A stretch of DNA of 64,000 nucleotides, from NCBI GenBank assembly GCA_037179385.1, contig CM074188.1, forward strand, positions 28,685,594-28,749,593, in the 5' to 3' direction. Source of the stretch: Holothuria scabra (Eukaryota; Echinodermata; Holothuroidea; Aspidochirotida; Holothuriidae). This document shows positions 51,065-64,000 of the stretch, piece after piece. The notes beneath the pieces are model-generated. The model was given only the letters and a program-made list of their open reading frames with translations, was not told where the DNA came from and ran no database searches. The first letter of the stretch is position 1. Each line of letters begins with the position of its first letter. A program made the position numbers and the translations under genes.

Positions 51065-53400
51065 CTGTGGAAAAATCATAATTGATTTTTAATTCTTGTA
51101 GCGTTTCATAAGTTTTGAATGCTTTTTAAGTTTCACACAGAGAAACATAACTCCCATCCAAGAAAACAATGGTATCGTCTGCATACTGCAGTAATTTGAT
51201 TTCACAATCTCCAATACTTATACCCCTGATCAATGGGTTGTTCTGCAACATTAATTGCAGCACCTCTGCACATATTATAAAGAGGTAGGGGCTTAACGGA
51301 CAGCCCTGCCTCACTCCCCTATAAATATTAAAAAAACGTTGAAGAGTGGCCATTATTGTAAACACAAGCAGATGCATTTGAATATGTAGTACGCACTCAT
51401 TGAATGAAACCAGAATTAAAGTGAAAGAAGTTCAGACAGTGGTAAATAATATCCCAGCTTAACATGTCAAAGGCCTTCTCAAAATCTACAAATATCAACA
51501 GACCTGACACTGATTTGTAATTACAATATTGTATAGTGTCTAAAATACAACGAATATTTTCCCCAATGAAACGATTTTTTTTATAAAACCTGTTTGGTTG
51601 TTGCTAATTAAAGTGAGTATCACTTGCTTTAATCTTGTGGCAAGAACGTTGACACATAACTTATAGTCTGTATTTAGCAACGAAATGGGGCGGTAGTTCT
51701 AAATAAGATCGCTTCTCGGCCTTTTGGCTAAGATCATGTGTAGTAGCTGTTCTTTTCATCCAGTCAAGAATGGAGCCATGCATGGCAGACCACTAATGTA
51801 AATGGTCTAAAGGCCTTGAGGTTGGTCAAGTGTTGTCCTTAAGTAGACGTATAGCTTCTTCGGGAAGCAGTATCAAGTTTGGTTTCGCCGATCGGCCCTT
51901 TGCCAGAGGGTCGGGAGGACTTTGGAAAATGTAGTTCTAAATAAGAGTATGATCTTTGTCTGGCTTTGGATTATTAAAGCAATATACCCCCAGACCTGTT
52001 CTTGAGATAAAATACAATCAAAAGCATAATTCAACGACTCGGTGACACACCGGCCTATAATAGGCCAAAAATGTTTCAAGAATTCAACAGGTAGACCGTC
52101 ACACCCTGGAGTTTTGCCATTGTTAACACACCCAAGACTAGTCTGACACTCATTAATGGTGAGGTAACCATCACATGACTCAGCTTCCTCCTTATTGAAA
52201 TGACGATCACAGGGCAGATAGTTCAAACTATTGAAGTTGCAATGCACTTTAGAATAAAGTGTCTCAAAGTAATTCCTAGCTTCAATATGAATACCAGGAC
52301 CATCGGGCACTTCTACACCTTTTCCATTAATTAACTTACGAATTGCATTTGTAGCATTATTGCGTTTCTCGAGGTTCAAGAAATAGCGAGTGCTTTTTAT
52401 CTCCTCTGGCGTCATTCCGTTTTTTCAAGATATCAGGAGACTGGTTGTCATAAGCAGCATATTCAAGTTGGCTAATATTCTTTAACTAATTAAGCTCCTC
52501 CCTCCTGCAGTCTCTTGCCTTAGTTTTACTATAATCAAGGGTAGTCACTCGCACTTTATACTTAAGAAGTTCCCATCTTAAGGATGGGTTAACATGTTGG
52601 CTACTATCAATCTCTCTAGTGAGCAAGCTTAGTATAGGTTAAATCATGGAGTAAGGAGTTGTTGAACTTCCAGAACCCTGGTCCCCTTTCTTGATTTGTA
52701 ATAATGTCAATATTAATAGTACGATGATCTGAGTGAGGGCTAGGAGAAATGAAACTTGCACTGACCAATTTGACTAATAAATGCGAGATAAGAAAAAAAT
52801 CATGTTTACAGTGAATTGGAGAAGTAGGGTTGATAGAACTCCATGTGTAATCTCTTTGGTGGGGATTACGTTCCCGCCAAATATGTACTAACTGGTAAGT
52901 ATCCAGTAAATCCAGGCATTTTTCCCTTGAATTAAAACTGGTTCGTGCATTTTCACCTTTTTTGTCTAAATCTAAATTAAATACAAAATTAAAATCCCCT
53001 CCAAGAATTAGTAAATCAGATTGGAAGTTTTTTAGTTCAGAGGTAATTGTACTGAAAAAAAATAGGCTGATCGATATTTGGTCCATAAATACAGGCCAAA
53101 GTGAAGACTTGATCTTTATCCTTACCTCAAGTATAATAAGTCTTCCGTTATTGGAAATAAAAGATTTCAGTAAAGTAAATTCTAAAGTAGGATTGAGCAA
53201 AGTACGAACACCCCGTCTTGCTGTAGAGCCATGTTTAAAGACTACTCTACCTCCCCATTCCCTTCTCCAGTATATCTCATTGCTTGGGTGCCATATGTCT
53301 CTTGCACAAAGTACACTTCACGCTTAAGATTATGAAAGAAGATAAATATTTTTCTCCTCTTTGTGTATTGCCTCAAAGCTCTTAAACGGATATTGTTCAT
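51065..53400 (-). pseudogene. L1-like LINE ORF2: endonuclease and reverse transcriptase, decayed
   Basis: The minus-strand frame probably starts at the ATG at 53400 (NNIRLRALRQ...VYFVQETYG). It has a frameshift near 53285, then an APE-type endonuclease (52616-53200) with LGGDFNF, HDFFLIS and SDHRTI catalytic motifs. The reverse transcriptase begins around 52415 (GKTPGCDGLPVEF). It continues past an inserted SINE with NQTGFIK, a frameshifted FEKAF-type motif, RGVRQGCPLSPYLF and the catalytic YADD near 51190. A TAA at 51126 interrupts the frame, and similarity fades near 51065. Not active. Confidence 0.88.
51708..51930 (+). mobile_element. SINE with U2 snRNA-derived head, copy 2
   Basis: Begins exactly with the U2 snRNA 5' end: ATCGCTTCTCGGCCTTTTGG, then CTAAGATCATGTGTAGTAGC. 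About 48 of the first 51 bases agree with U2 as I remember it, including the GTAGTA branch-point-recognition word. The following ~170 bp is a different body shared with 29705-29868. It is flanked by GTAGTTCTAAATAAG at 51693-51707 and 51931-51945, a perfect 15-bp target-site duplication of the kind made by LINE machinery. It lies inside a LINE ORF2, in the opposite orientation. The 3' end (GGACTTTGGAAAAT) lacks a poly(A) tail. Confidence 0.92.
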
Positions 53401-56362
53401 TCGTTAAGGAAAAAAAATACAAAAAGGAAAAAGCTATTCTTAGACATTTTGAACATGTGATCATACGTATACGTTAAGATTGTAGTGCATAACGGCAATA
53501 GACCTATTTGCACTTTTTTCTGCTACAGGCTTTTTGAGCTGCCTAAAATTACTATTATATTGTTAAACATATTCGGCCACCTCGGTGATTAGCCCCCTCC
53601 CTCACTTCAAAATTCGCTCCGCGGCCCCTGAAGAAGGGTAAATTACGAATCGAATATCAACGGGAGATTTATTATTTGACTGGAATTCGTGTATAGTCCC
53701 CACTTTAATTAGTACAATAAACACAAATCGTACTAACAAACAACTACACCAATTTTCAATAATTTGCTTGATCGTTGATTTTGGGTTTGGGCTTTAGGGT
53801 TTAGGGTTGGGAGATACGAAACAGATCGAATAACCAACCTTTTCGGGTGGGTCGAAAGGATCGGTCTTATGTGGTTTTTAAGGGCAAGAGCAGTCACCCC
53901 AACTTGAAGAAGTGTAGTAGACTCTTCATGATTGGCTGTTGAGAATCAAATGACATCGGTTTTCTCTTCAAAATGTGAAATTTTCTAGAAGTAACTGCTT
54001 GTTTTACATTGAATATGCAATGATGACCATAACATGTGATGAAACATACTTTGAAGAGAAATAAGAGGAAAATTGCGGTACCTAGCTGTTGCTCTTAAAG
54101 AAGTTTGAGGGATTGCTCTTGACCTTTAAACAAAGGGAAGAGGGAACAAAGAAAGATTCTTACTGCGTATTGCTTCATGGAAATGAACAAAAACTGAGGT
54201 GATACTTGTAAAACCAATTAAAATTACCGTAAATTTCGGTAAGAATAGAGAAAAAGATAGAGACAAACTAACGAAGACCTTTCTTTCAACTCTTGAGGGG
54301 AAGAAACGTCCAAAAAAGAAAAAAAAAAACCTTAAAAAAAAAAAAAAACCTTAAAAAAAAAAAAAAAACATGTCTCAGTCTTAATAAACGGTGGGTCCGC
54401 GAATTCATGGACAGTTGGGCAGGAGAGGCATTTGATATTTTCTAGAGAGAGTCATGCCGTACGGTATATGGCGAGTGATATACTTTCTTTTTGCAATCTT
54501 CATTTCAAAGAAAATTTTAAATTTTAGTATGTCCTAAGGGTTTCATTTTGAAATTTAAAGTTGCGTCTTTGAAAATCATCAATTACCAAACCATAAATTA
54601 TGTGATGAGTTATGAAAAGAATTAATATCTGGTCAACAAAAGAAATGTCGACACGAACTGTGCAACACGCCACATCATTATTGTAGCATAAGCAATAAGT
54701 TACTTTAGAAATATTCAAACATTGTAGACTGGTATAACCTGTGAGAACCATAAAAGATATTGACATAATTCCCAATGATTTTCCATTGGGAAAGCTTACT
54801 CCTTAACTGCCAAGTAAAGTTAGGGACTTTCGCTGTGTAACACTACCTTTAACTCATCAATAAAATCACAAGTATTCTTTTTTCAGTGAGACGTTTAGAG
54901 CAATATTTTGTTAATTTTTTTAGTGAATAAAATGCGGATGAATCGTGCTGAGTGTCTCCGAGAGGGTTTCGCAGGGTTTTCAAATCTGTATTTTCTATCA
55001 AGAGGGGCGTTTAACCAGATTTCTTTCCAGGAGGGGGAGTGGTAAAGCACCAGATTTTGTAAGACTACCATAGGAACGTAATTTGCGGGGAAACGTTTGC
55101 CTTTCTTAAACAAATATTCGATAAACGGGGATTTTATTGCAGAAAATTTTGGATTCTGGGTTCCTATAAGGAAATTTGAAAACGTTCGTTCGTGCTACAC
55201 ACAAAGTTCGGATCCGGAGGCTCTCCTATGACATTTAGAAAGTTTCCGGAACTTTTCGTCCTTTTCTAGGCAAACAATTCAAAGAAAAGAGCTTACATTA
55301 GAGAAAATTTGGAATTTTATGAAAGAAAATGTAGGAAAGCAACACTACCGGTGTCATTCGACGATCCGGTATCATATATGACAAATTTCCAAGTTTTCCA
55401 TTTGTGGGAACCTTGGAATAGGCGATTTTCCCTACCCCTATAGTTACCCCATAGTTACCCCGCGGTCCCTAGCCCTATAGTTACCTCATTGCTTTCAGAC
55501 TAAGTTTTAATCCAGTTTACTAAGGGATTATTCTTTGTGTAGGGTTTTGGATTTTTCATGCTTCTTATGATAGTTTTCTTTTGTTATGGTTTTCTTTATG
55601 TTAAGGGGATCTGCACAAGTTTTGTTTCCTCAAACCTCCTTCACCCCCTTGTGTAAATGATTTGAATTGAATAAAATCGTTTATTAAGCTGTGGGAATAA
55701 ACTTTTCAAAATCAATTGTCACTTAAAACTGAAACACCTTTTTTGTTTTATCTTGTCTCAATGGTTGGCAGGAAAAAGTGTCCCCAAGTGTTGTATTACT
55801 CTGAAAAGTATGGTAGAGTCGATTTAAAAAGATTGAGATTATGTCATTCTTTAAATATGGAACCTACTTCCATTGTGCTTGGTGTTCAGCGTAAGCAATG
55901 GAGTGCCAGTGAGGGGGGAGGGGGAGCAAACCAGTGAGCCACAACTGGGAAAAAACAATGGCCGACCAGATTTTGATTGGTTAGAATCTAATCTGTTAAA
56001 CTCCATCTAACTTACTCGTTTGCTTCTTTTAGAATACAATGAAATGAATTAATGGTTAATTCCTAAATGATTCTATATACAAGTCGATGTTGGGGAAGTA
56101 ATTTTCATCGGAGGATGTATCCTGTGAAGTTGTGGACTGCGAATAATTTAACCGCAACCGCTGAAGTGCTGGATACTAAAGGGTCCAACCCGAATATTTC
56201 TTCACTTTAAAGGTTTTTGCAGTTATGTTGGATCATATCTAGCAAACATTCCTACTCTTCTCAGGTTTAATTTCAAATTCGAATGAAGTAATTCTCTTGA
56301 TCATCAATTAAAAAAGACCGTCGTTCAAATAACCTGGTAAGGTGTTAAGTGGTAGACAAGGT
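53401..56362. other. Non-coding, dispersed repeats
   Basis: No supportable gene. The stretch 55140-55400 is similar to 59277-59600 (GCAGAAAATTTTGGATTCT, GGTGTCA...), an unclassified dispersed repeat. A-rich direct repeats with CCTT lie at 54318-54370. A TTTAGGGTTTAGGG word near 53796 is too short to call telomeric. Confidence 0.5.
55140..55400 (+). repeat. Unclassified dispersed repeat, copy 1
   Basis: Shares GCAGAAAATTTTGGATTCTG, CCTATGACAT...AAGTTTCC and CCGGTGTCA in the same order with 59277-59600. No frame or ends identified. Confidence 0.6.
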
Positions 56363-56508
56363 CACCACACAGAAACCACAAAGTAAGTCACTATCCTAAA
56401 ACTGAGTTTACTTTCCCCATATGACTCACTCTATATTACGTGAGCAAATATGGGGAAGATTAACTCAGTTTTAGGATAGCAACTCACTTTATTTTCTGTG
56501 CAGTGGGG
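56363..56508. repeat. Hairpin MITE-like inverted repeat
   Basis: CTATCCTAAAACTGAGTT pairs with AACTCAGTTTTAGGATAG. The arms extend inward to TTCCCCATAT/ATATGGGGAA and outward to CACACAGAAA/TTTCTGTGC. Arms are about 60 bp, no coding. Confidence 0.88.
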
Positions 56509-57125
56509 GTTTGAGTAAGTAATGAGCACTTTCAACTCTCAGCAGTATACAAGACGTATACTCCAATTTTCCCGAAAAAAAAACTCTCCGTAGGATTTTA
56601 TGGTAATGTTAGACTACAGCAATATTAGATTTTCCCTGCATTTTACTTTCGCAAAATAAAATTTTTAATACGTTTTGAAATTCATTTATAACTATCGCTT
56701 TACTCCCTTTTAGAGCATTTTCTTTTCATTTTTAGTTTTTCTTAAAGGGCAAGAATATTCACCCAAACTTGTGTTAAAACATCAAGTAATTCTTACTGAT
56801 TTCTCTTTTTACTATCTAAAATCTTTTTGTTCTATTTTAGAACTTAAATATTGCATATTCAACATAGAGCAAGGAATTGTCTCAATAAATTTCCCGATTC
56901 AGGTACAAAAGTATTGCTACACGCTTGTAAAGAGCTATTCAGGAAACGGGATGGACTGTAAGACTAATTCAAATTGGCATGACTGCATTCTCCCTGTTGG
57001 GTTTTAAAGAAAGCTGAAATGGTGACAAGCCCCCTCCGTGTCCATCTTGGCATTCGTTACCTTGCCTATGCCCTATACACACGTAGAAAATCAGAAACAG
57101 AACTTGTGCCTTTTTCACAAGAAAA

Positions 57126-57127
57126 CG

Positions 57128-57217
<90 letters not shown>

Positions 57218-57240
57218 CGTATATATATATATATATATAT
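57126..57240. repeat. (TA)n microsatellite
   Basis: Interrupted TA array directly left of the 57.2-57.7 kb inverted repeat. Confidence 0.98.
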
Positions 57241-57284
57241 GCGTAAGAAATAAGTTCAAAGGTGGGAGATAGGACGTCGCTTTC

Positions 57285-57345
57285 AGTCTGTTACTTTTAT
57301 TTACAAGCTTTCGGCCATTTGGCCTTCATCAGGTTCTGAAATCAT
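57285..57345 (-). ncRNA. Hammerhead-ribozyme-like motif
   Basis: On the minus strand: helix I strand TTTCAG, then CTGATGA, a stem-loop AGGCC-AAAT-GGCC, GAAA, then a short GCTT...AAGT stem, and CTGAAA closing helix I. CTGATGA, GAAA and helices I and II match the hammerhead core. There is an extra A before helix II, and the expected UH cleavage position is not clearly formed, so activity is doubtful. Confidence 0.6.
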
Positions 57346-57604
57346 GAAAAAATGAATTTTTTAGTGCTAGGCCTATTTTAATATAGGTATAAAGAAATTA
57401 AAAATGTGTCAGAAATTTTGGAAAAGAAAAAATGTAAGTCATATATATTGTAAATGACTTAAAAATGTGTCGGAAATTTTCAGTTGGAAGAGAAAAAATG
57501 TATATGACTTACATTTTTTCTTTTCCAAAATTTCCGACACATTTTTCGTTTCTTTATACCTATATTAAAATAGGCCTAGCACTAAAAAATTCATTTTTTC
57601 ATGA

Positions 57605-57665
57605 TTTCAGAAACTAATGAAGGCCAAATGGCCGAAAGCTTGTAAATAAAAGTAACAGACTGAAA
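57605..57665 (+). ncRNA. Hammerhead-like motif, mutated copy
   Basis: The same arrangement on the plus strand, but the core reads CTAATGA in place of CTGATGA. The G to A change hits a core guanine, so this copy should be inactive. Confidence 0.6.
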
Positions 57666-57761
57666 GCGACGTCTTATCTCCCGTCTTTGAACTTACTTCT
57701 TACGCATATATAGTATGGAGGAGAACCGATTACGTTTTGGACATATGGGGACATTTCTTTC

Positions 57762-58380
<619 letters not shown>

Positions 58381-58387
58381 TATGTTT

Positions 58388-58389
58388 AA

Positions 58390-58478
<89 letters not shown>
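58388..58478. repeat. (TA)n microsatellite
   Basis: Immediately downstream of the endonuclease fragment. Short palindromic TTGTCCCCC...GGGGGACAA follows at 58503-58527. Confidence 0.97.
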
Positions 58479-58479
<1 letters not shown>

Positions 58480-58480
58480 C

Positions 58481-60740
<2,260 letters not shown>

Positions 60741-60749
60741 GTTGTTGCT

Positions 60750-60935
60750 CACTTGCTTGTTTTACCTATTCCATTGCTTATTCTGAGCCCCAAGCACAAT
60801 GGCAGAAGGTTCCGTTTTTTTTTTTTTTTTCTTTTAAAGTTTTCGGTATGACCCGGCCAGGACTTGAACTCCCTACCTCCCGACTGCAAGTCGGATGCTC
60901 TAACCATCGGTCTTGGGATAATGTGAATACACTTC
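60750..60935 (-). mobile_element. tRNA-derived SINE
   Basis: On the minus strand: a D-arm-like GATGGTTAGAGCATC (A box), an anticodon stem-loop TCCGA-CTTGCAG-TCGGG (anticodon TGC, alanine-like), then GAGTTCAAGTCC (B box) and CGGGTCATACCG. An A-rich run and a body word, CCATTGTGCTTGGGGCTCAG, follow. The acceptor and T stems do not pair well, so this is a SINE head and not a functional tRNA. A body-like word recurs at 55870-55910. Confidence 0.75.
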
Positions 60936-62073
60936 ATACATGTTGAGTAGAATTAATACTATTTTCTAAGCAAATAAATTTTGAATAAGCAGGGAGTGTA
61001 CTATAAAATCGGACAAAATCATCAGTATTAGTTGCATCAATATCTCATGACTGATTGATGGTAGGAAATGAGCTGATAAATGTGCTTAAAAATTTGGTCG
61101 TGGGCTTATTTAAGTTTTCACGGTATTTGGAGAATTCACTCAAAAGAATAATACTAACGGTTATCAGGGAAGTGTAAGTAAAAAAAGGCAATCATTGTCT
61201 GGAATTACATCAACATTTCAGAGTCAAATATTTCAAACCATTGTAAAACAGTGTTCGTTATTCCAATCAATAAACTCAAGTTATAACTTTACCTCTTGAA
61301 AATATTTTGCATTGCAAGAGTAAAATTCAAGTGATTCTATCATTCTGCTTCAAAGGGAATTTTTATTCGACCATTTCTGTAAAGATGACGAAATAAGGTA
61401 CTGTGATGACTGGACATAGGTCCATGTTTTACTTTCCAAAGGTGTAATAATTGATTTTGGAATAGTTGTCGAAAATAATTTGAAAAAAGTTATTTACACT
61501 TACCACCTGTGCCCAATGAAATACAGCCTTTGGAACACACAATAAAAGAAGACACGAAAAGATGCACAATTATGCAGAGGAACTGCGTCATGTTTGATTT
61601 CGACTCGGATCCACAGAAAATGTACGATAGGGTTAGAATCTGTCAACCAACTGACGAGGACTGATGAAACTAAATGGTGGAAGGTGAATCCCAACACCAA
61701 CGAAAGAGATACGTCTGACTTGTGACGTCATGGTATATAAACATTCGCACTTCGGTGTTTTAATTTTTCGAGTGAGAATCATGTTTTCACACTTATTGCG
61801 AAATGTTTCTATCTTGAACTTCTAATGTAAAAGAAGATATTTGATTGTGTCTGCATGATTAATTTTTCGTTTCAAAAACATTAAACTTGTCTGGAAGGTA
61901 ATAATTGACGCTAACCTTGCCTGGCATCTACATGAACAATACAAAGGACCGGGGGACAGAATGTCAAAATTGAGGGAGGCAAAAAAGAGGCAAAGGAAAA
62001 AGTTAGGGGAAAAGGTATTTAGCGCGCAGAGGGAAACAGATCGTACAACTCGCCGTCCTGCGGATCTGCTTTA
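60936..62073. other. No feature seen
   Basis: AT-rich. A few frames up to about 66 codons without domains. Confidence 0.5.
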
Positions 62074-62472
62074 GGCCAGGTCACACTACAGCGATATCGG
62101 ATCGGATTTCGATCTGATTTTTGTGAGTTTTAATGAATATCTCCTCCCTCTGTGTTAGAAAAGAAACAAACAATTTCCAACCTGTGTAGATATATGAACT
62201 GTATCGCAGGACTACGAAATTCTATATATACCAATTATTCCGTGACGTCACATCCGAAGACAGCTTTTATCGGATACGCGATAAGCTATTTGTCAATGTG
62301 ACGTTACGAAATAAGTAACTTACATTTCATTTCCGTGGTCCTCATCATATATTAACACAGGATGGCAGTTTTAAGGTTCTTTCTGACAATGATTGGAGGA
62401 GATTTTAACTAAAACTCACAAAAAATGGATAGTAATCCGATCCGATATCGCTGTGGTAGTGTGACCTGGGCT
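62074..62472. mobile_element. 400-bp MITE with GGTCACACTAC ends
   Basis: Inverted ends CCAGGTCACACTACAGCGAT and the complement of CCCAGGTCACACTACC..., with GCGATATCGGATCGGATT on both sides and TTTTTGTGAGTTTTA further in, giving arms of about 70 bp. T/A-rich flanks (TTTA/TTTAG) suggest a 3-bp TTW duplication. The outer GGTCACACTACAGCGATA block is shared with the ends of the 16.75-kb element. Confidence 0.82.
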
Positions 62473-64000
62473 TTAGAGAAAAAGCCCCGCTGGGGTCCAG
62501 AGGGCGAAGCGCCACCCGGAAGCTCTGAGGTTTTAACATATCTCTGCGTGAAAATTGCATTTAGAGAGGTATGTTTATTTTTTCGTTTGACCTAGTCACC
62601 TACCTCCTAACTGACCTTAGTTTGGGGGATGAGACTGGGGGCAAGGATAAAATCTTGGGGGGATGCCTCCCTTTTACCGCCAGTATGCCATGTAAAACAA
62701 TAATTCTCGAGGCATTTTTAACCTAACCTCATATCTTTAACCCTAACCTAACCTTGAGATTAGATTCCAGGCATAATATACATGTATCGAGATATTGTGA
62801 GCATTTAGTGTTCCATTCAGTCCACTTGTTCATTCGGGAGGTTAACTCATTCGGGGTTTGGCATCCATTCGCCGTAAAATTGAAAGAATGTTTGAGGAAA
62901 TATTAGTATACAGGTATACTTGTTCCACTACTTAACATATTTCGGTCGTGCCCTATATCTTGACGTAAAACCTGCTTAATTAAGGTAGTCAACTCTCACC
63001 CCAAAGTGCAATTTTTGTAGTGGCCCTAAAAATAATAGTAATATGACAGGGAGTCCTTTAAGCTCTAACAGGTCTTTAAAGTGACATTTTAGATAGGTTA
63101 TATTCATTTCATTTCACTTCATTTGTTTCTTTCTCCCCCAGTCCACAGCAAAATTAAAAAATGATAAACACTATTAGTTTGAATATATTAATAAACAATA
63201 AAACGATCGGTGTGGAAGCAAGTGTTCGTAAAATCCATCCCATATTCTTAAAGACAAGAAGACTACCCGAGAATGAAACTACAAAGAAACAAGTAGTAGA
63301 AAAACAAAAACCCTCCCAAACCACCGACTATCCACCCACCTGCATCTACTTACGACACTTAGAACTTAGATAAATGTAAAAGACAAGCTTGCTCTTTGGG
63401 ATTATGACCGAAATCTTGGGCAGCATATTCCAAATAAAAGTTGGCCTATCTTTGAGGCTTCTTTTACATAAGATCGAATAAGACAGAGTAGGCATGGTTT
63501 AACCAATCGGCTGACGGCTTCTTGCACTGGAAATCTACTTAATTGTAAGAGTAAAACCTTTTAAATAAAACTTTAACAAGCACAAATTTGGAAGCAAAAG
63601 CACACGAAGGTTTACGGTGCATGAGAATTACCAGATATAAGGTAATCATGATTAAGTAACAATTTCCAAGAAATCACGAAAAACGTAATACGTGTGCTAG
63701 GTATAACGTCGGTCTGCTTTACCACATTCATATTAATTACTAGCGCATTGGAATTAGTTTGCACAAAGAAAATAAAAAGCTTGGGTCTCTATGCTAAAAC
63801 TGAGTTGTTTTGTCCTCACCGTGGCGGCTCACCTTATGTAAAGTTGGGAAACAAAAAAAAAGCTAAGGTCCCCCCGTGGAAAGGGTATTGTAGAGTAAGC
63901 CCAAGGTGTTCCTCACCTGTCATAGAAGACTTCGAGAGTCGACGATATGGGAAGATCTTGAACCATATTAACAACGGCTTTGAAATCAAACTTGAAACGT
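62473..64000. other. No gene seen
   Basis: A few CCTAACC/TAACCCT words near 62700-62750, short chance frames, and AT-rich sequence to the end of the window. Confidence 0.5.

Larger units (their letters stand above)
57237..57710. mobile_element. Penelope-like pseudo-LTR inverted repeat
   Basis: Two arms of about 210 bp in opposite orientation (57237-57447 and 57499-57710). Outer sequence is GCGTAAGAAATAAGTTCAAA / ...GAACTTACTTCTTACGC, and a hammerhead-like core lies within each arm. (TA)n flanks both sides, and a GIY-YIG endonuclease fragment follows at 57961. Penelope-like elements carry terminal repeats with hammerhead motifs, often with an inverted copy, which fits this arrangement. Confidence 0.75.

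Noticed and set aside
51708..51930. Functional U2 snRNA gene
   Set aside because: Only the first ~50 bases resemble U2; the Sm site and 3' stem-loops are replaced by an unrelated body, and TSDs flank it.
53770..53815. Interstitial telomere-like TTTAGGG words; similar CCTAA words near 26900 and 62700
   Set aside because: Only two or three imperfect units each; expected by chance in AT-rich repeats.
60848..60930. Functional tRNA-Ala(TGC) gene
   Set aside because: A and B boxes and the anticodon arm are present, but the acceptor and T stems do not pair, and a SINE body follows.

Overview
This looks like nuclear DNA of a marine invertebrate animal. It is AT-rich and has intron-bearing exons with GT/AG borders, long (TA)n arrays, many inverted-repeat transposons and frequent AGGCCTA words. 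An echinoderm, perhaps a sea cucumber, is my best guess, but it rests on general sequence character and not on a marker gene. There is no bacterial-type gene content, no CRISPR array and no complete host gene.

Layout. (1) 1-6.3 kb: minus-strand tandem array of a two-exon module, a cysteine-rich exon followed by a fibronectin type III (FN3) exon. Both exons are phase 1-1, and the array probably belongs to the ectodomain of a receptor or adhesion protein. Two sub-units alternate: A has a truncated FN3 exon, B has a frameshifted cysteine exon. The 2.6-kb A+B pair is duplicated almost perfectly. (2) The locus next to the array exists twice, at about 5.2-29.4 kb and 29.9-38.3 kb. The copies share a 4-5 kb backbone, but different mobile elements have entered each one, so each copy supplies the empty site for the other's insertions. 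Copy 1 holds a 16.75-kb segment bounded by 46-bp terminal inverted repeats (6878-23631), a 2.06-kb long-arm fold-back element (25728-27788) and a 1.1-kb TIR element (27851-28988). Copy 2 holds a Gypsy-type LTR retrotransposon with two internal deletions (31645-35137) and a 253-bp MITE (37439-37691). Copy 2 also has the only module in which both exons are intact (30064-30927). (3) 38.3-45.5 kb: a LINE 3' fragment, a Harbinger-type transposon (39293-41879) with a Myb/MADF-like gene and a truncated transposase, and a 1.6-kb hAT-type element with a perfect 8-bp duplication. (4) 45.8-53.4 kb: a 5.1-kb fold-back element whose arms are AACAGGT minisatellites, next to a decayed LINE ORF2. A SINE with a U2 snRNA-derived head has inserted into that LINE. 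(5) 53.4-64 kb: mostly non-coding repeats, a Penelope-like fragment (GIY-YIG endonuclease and a hammerhead-like inverted repeat) among (TA)n tracts, a tRNA-derived SINE, and a MITE whose ends resemble those of the 16.75-kb element.

No cooperating gene system is visible. The window is best read as a receptor-like exon array plus a segmental duplication that records a series of transposon insertions. The two observations most likely to be new are the U2-headed SINE family and the 16.75-kb TIR-bounded insertion with its empty site.
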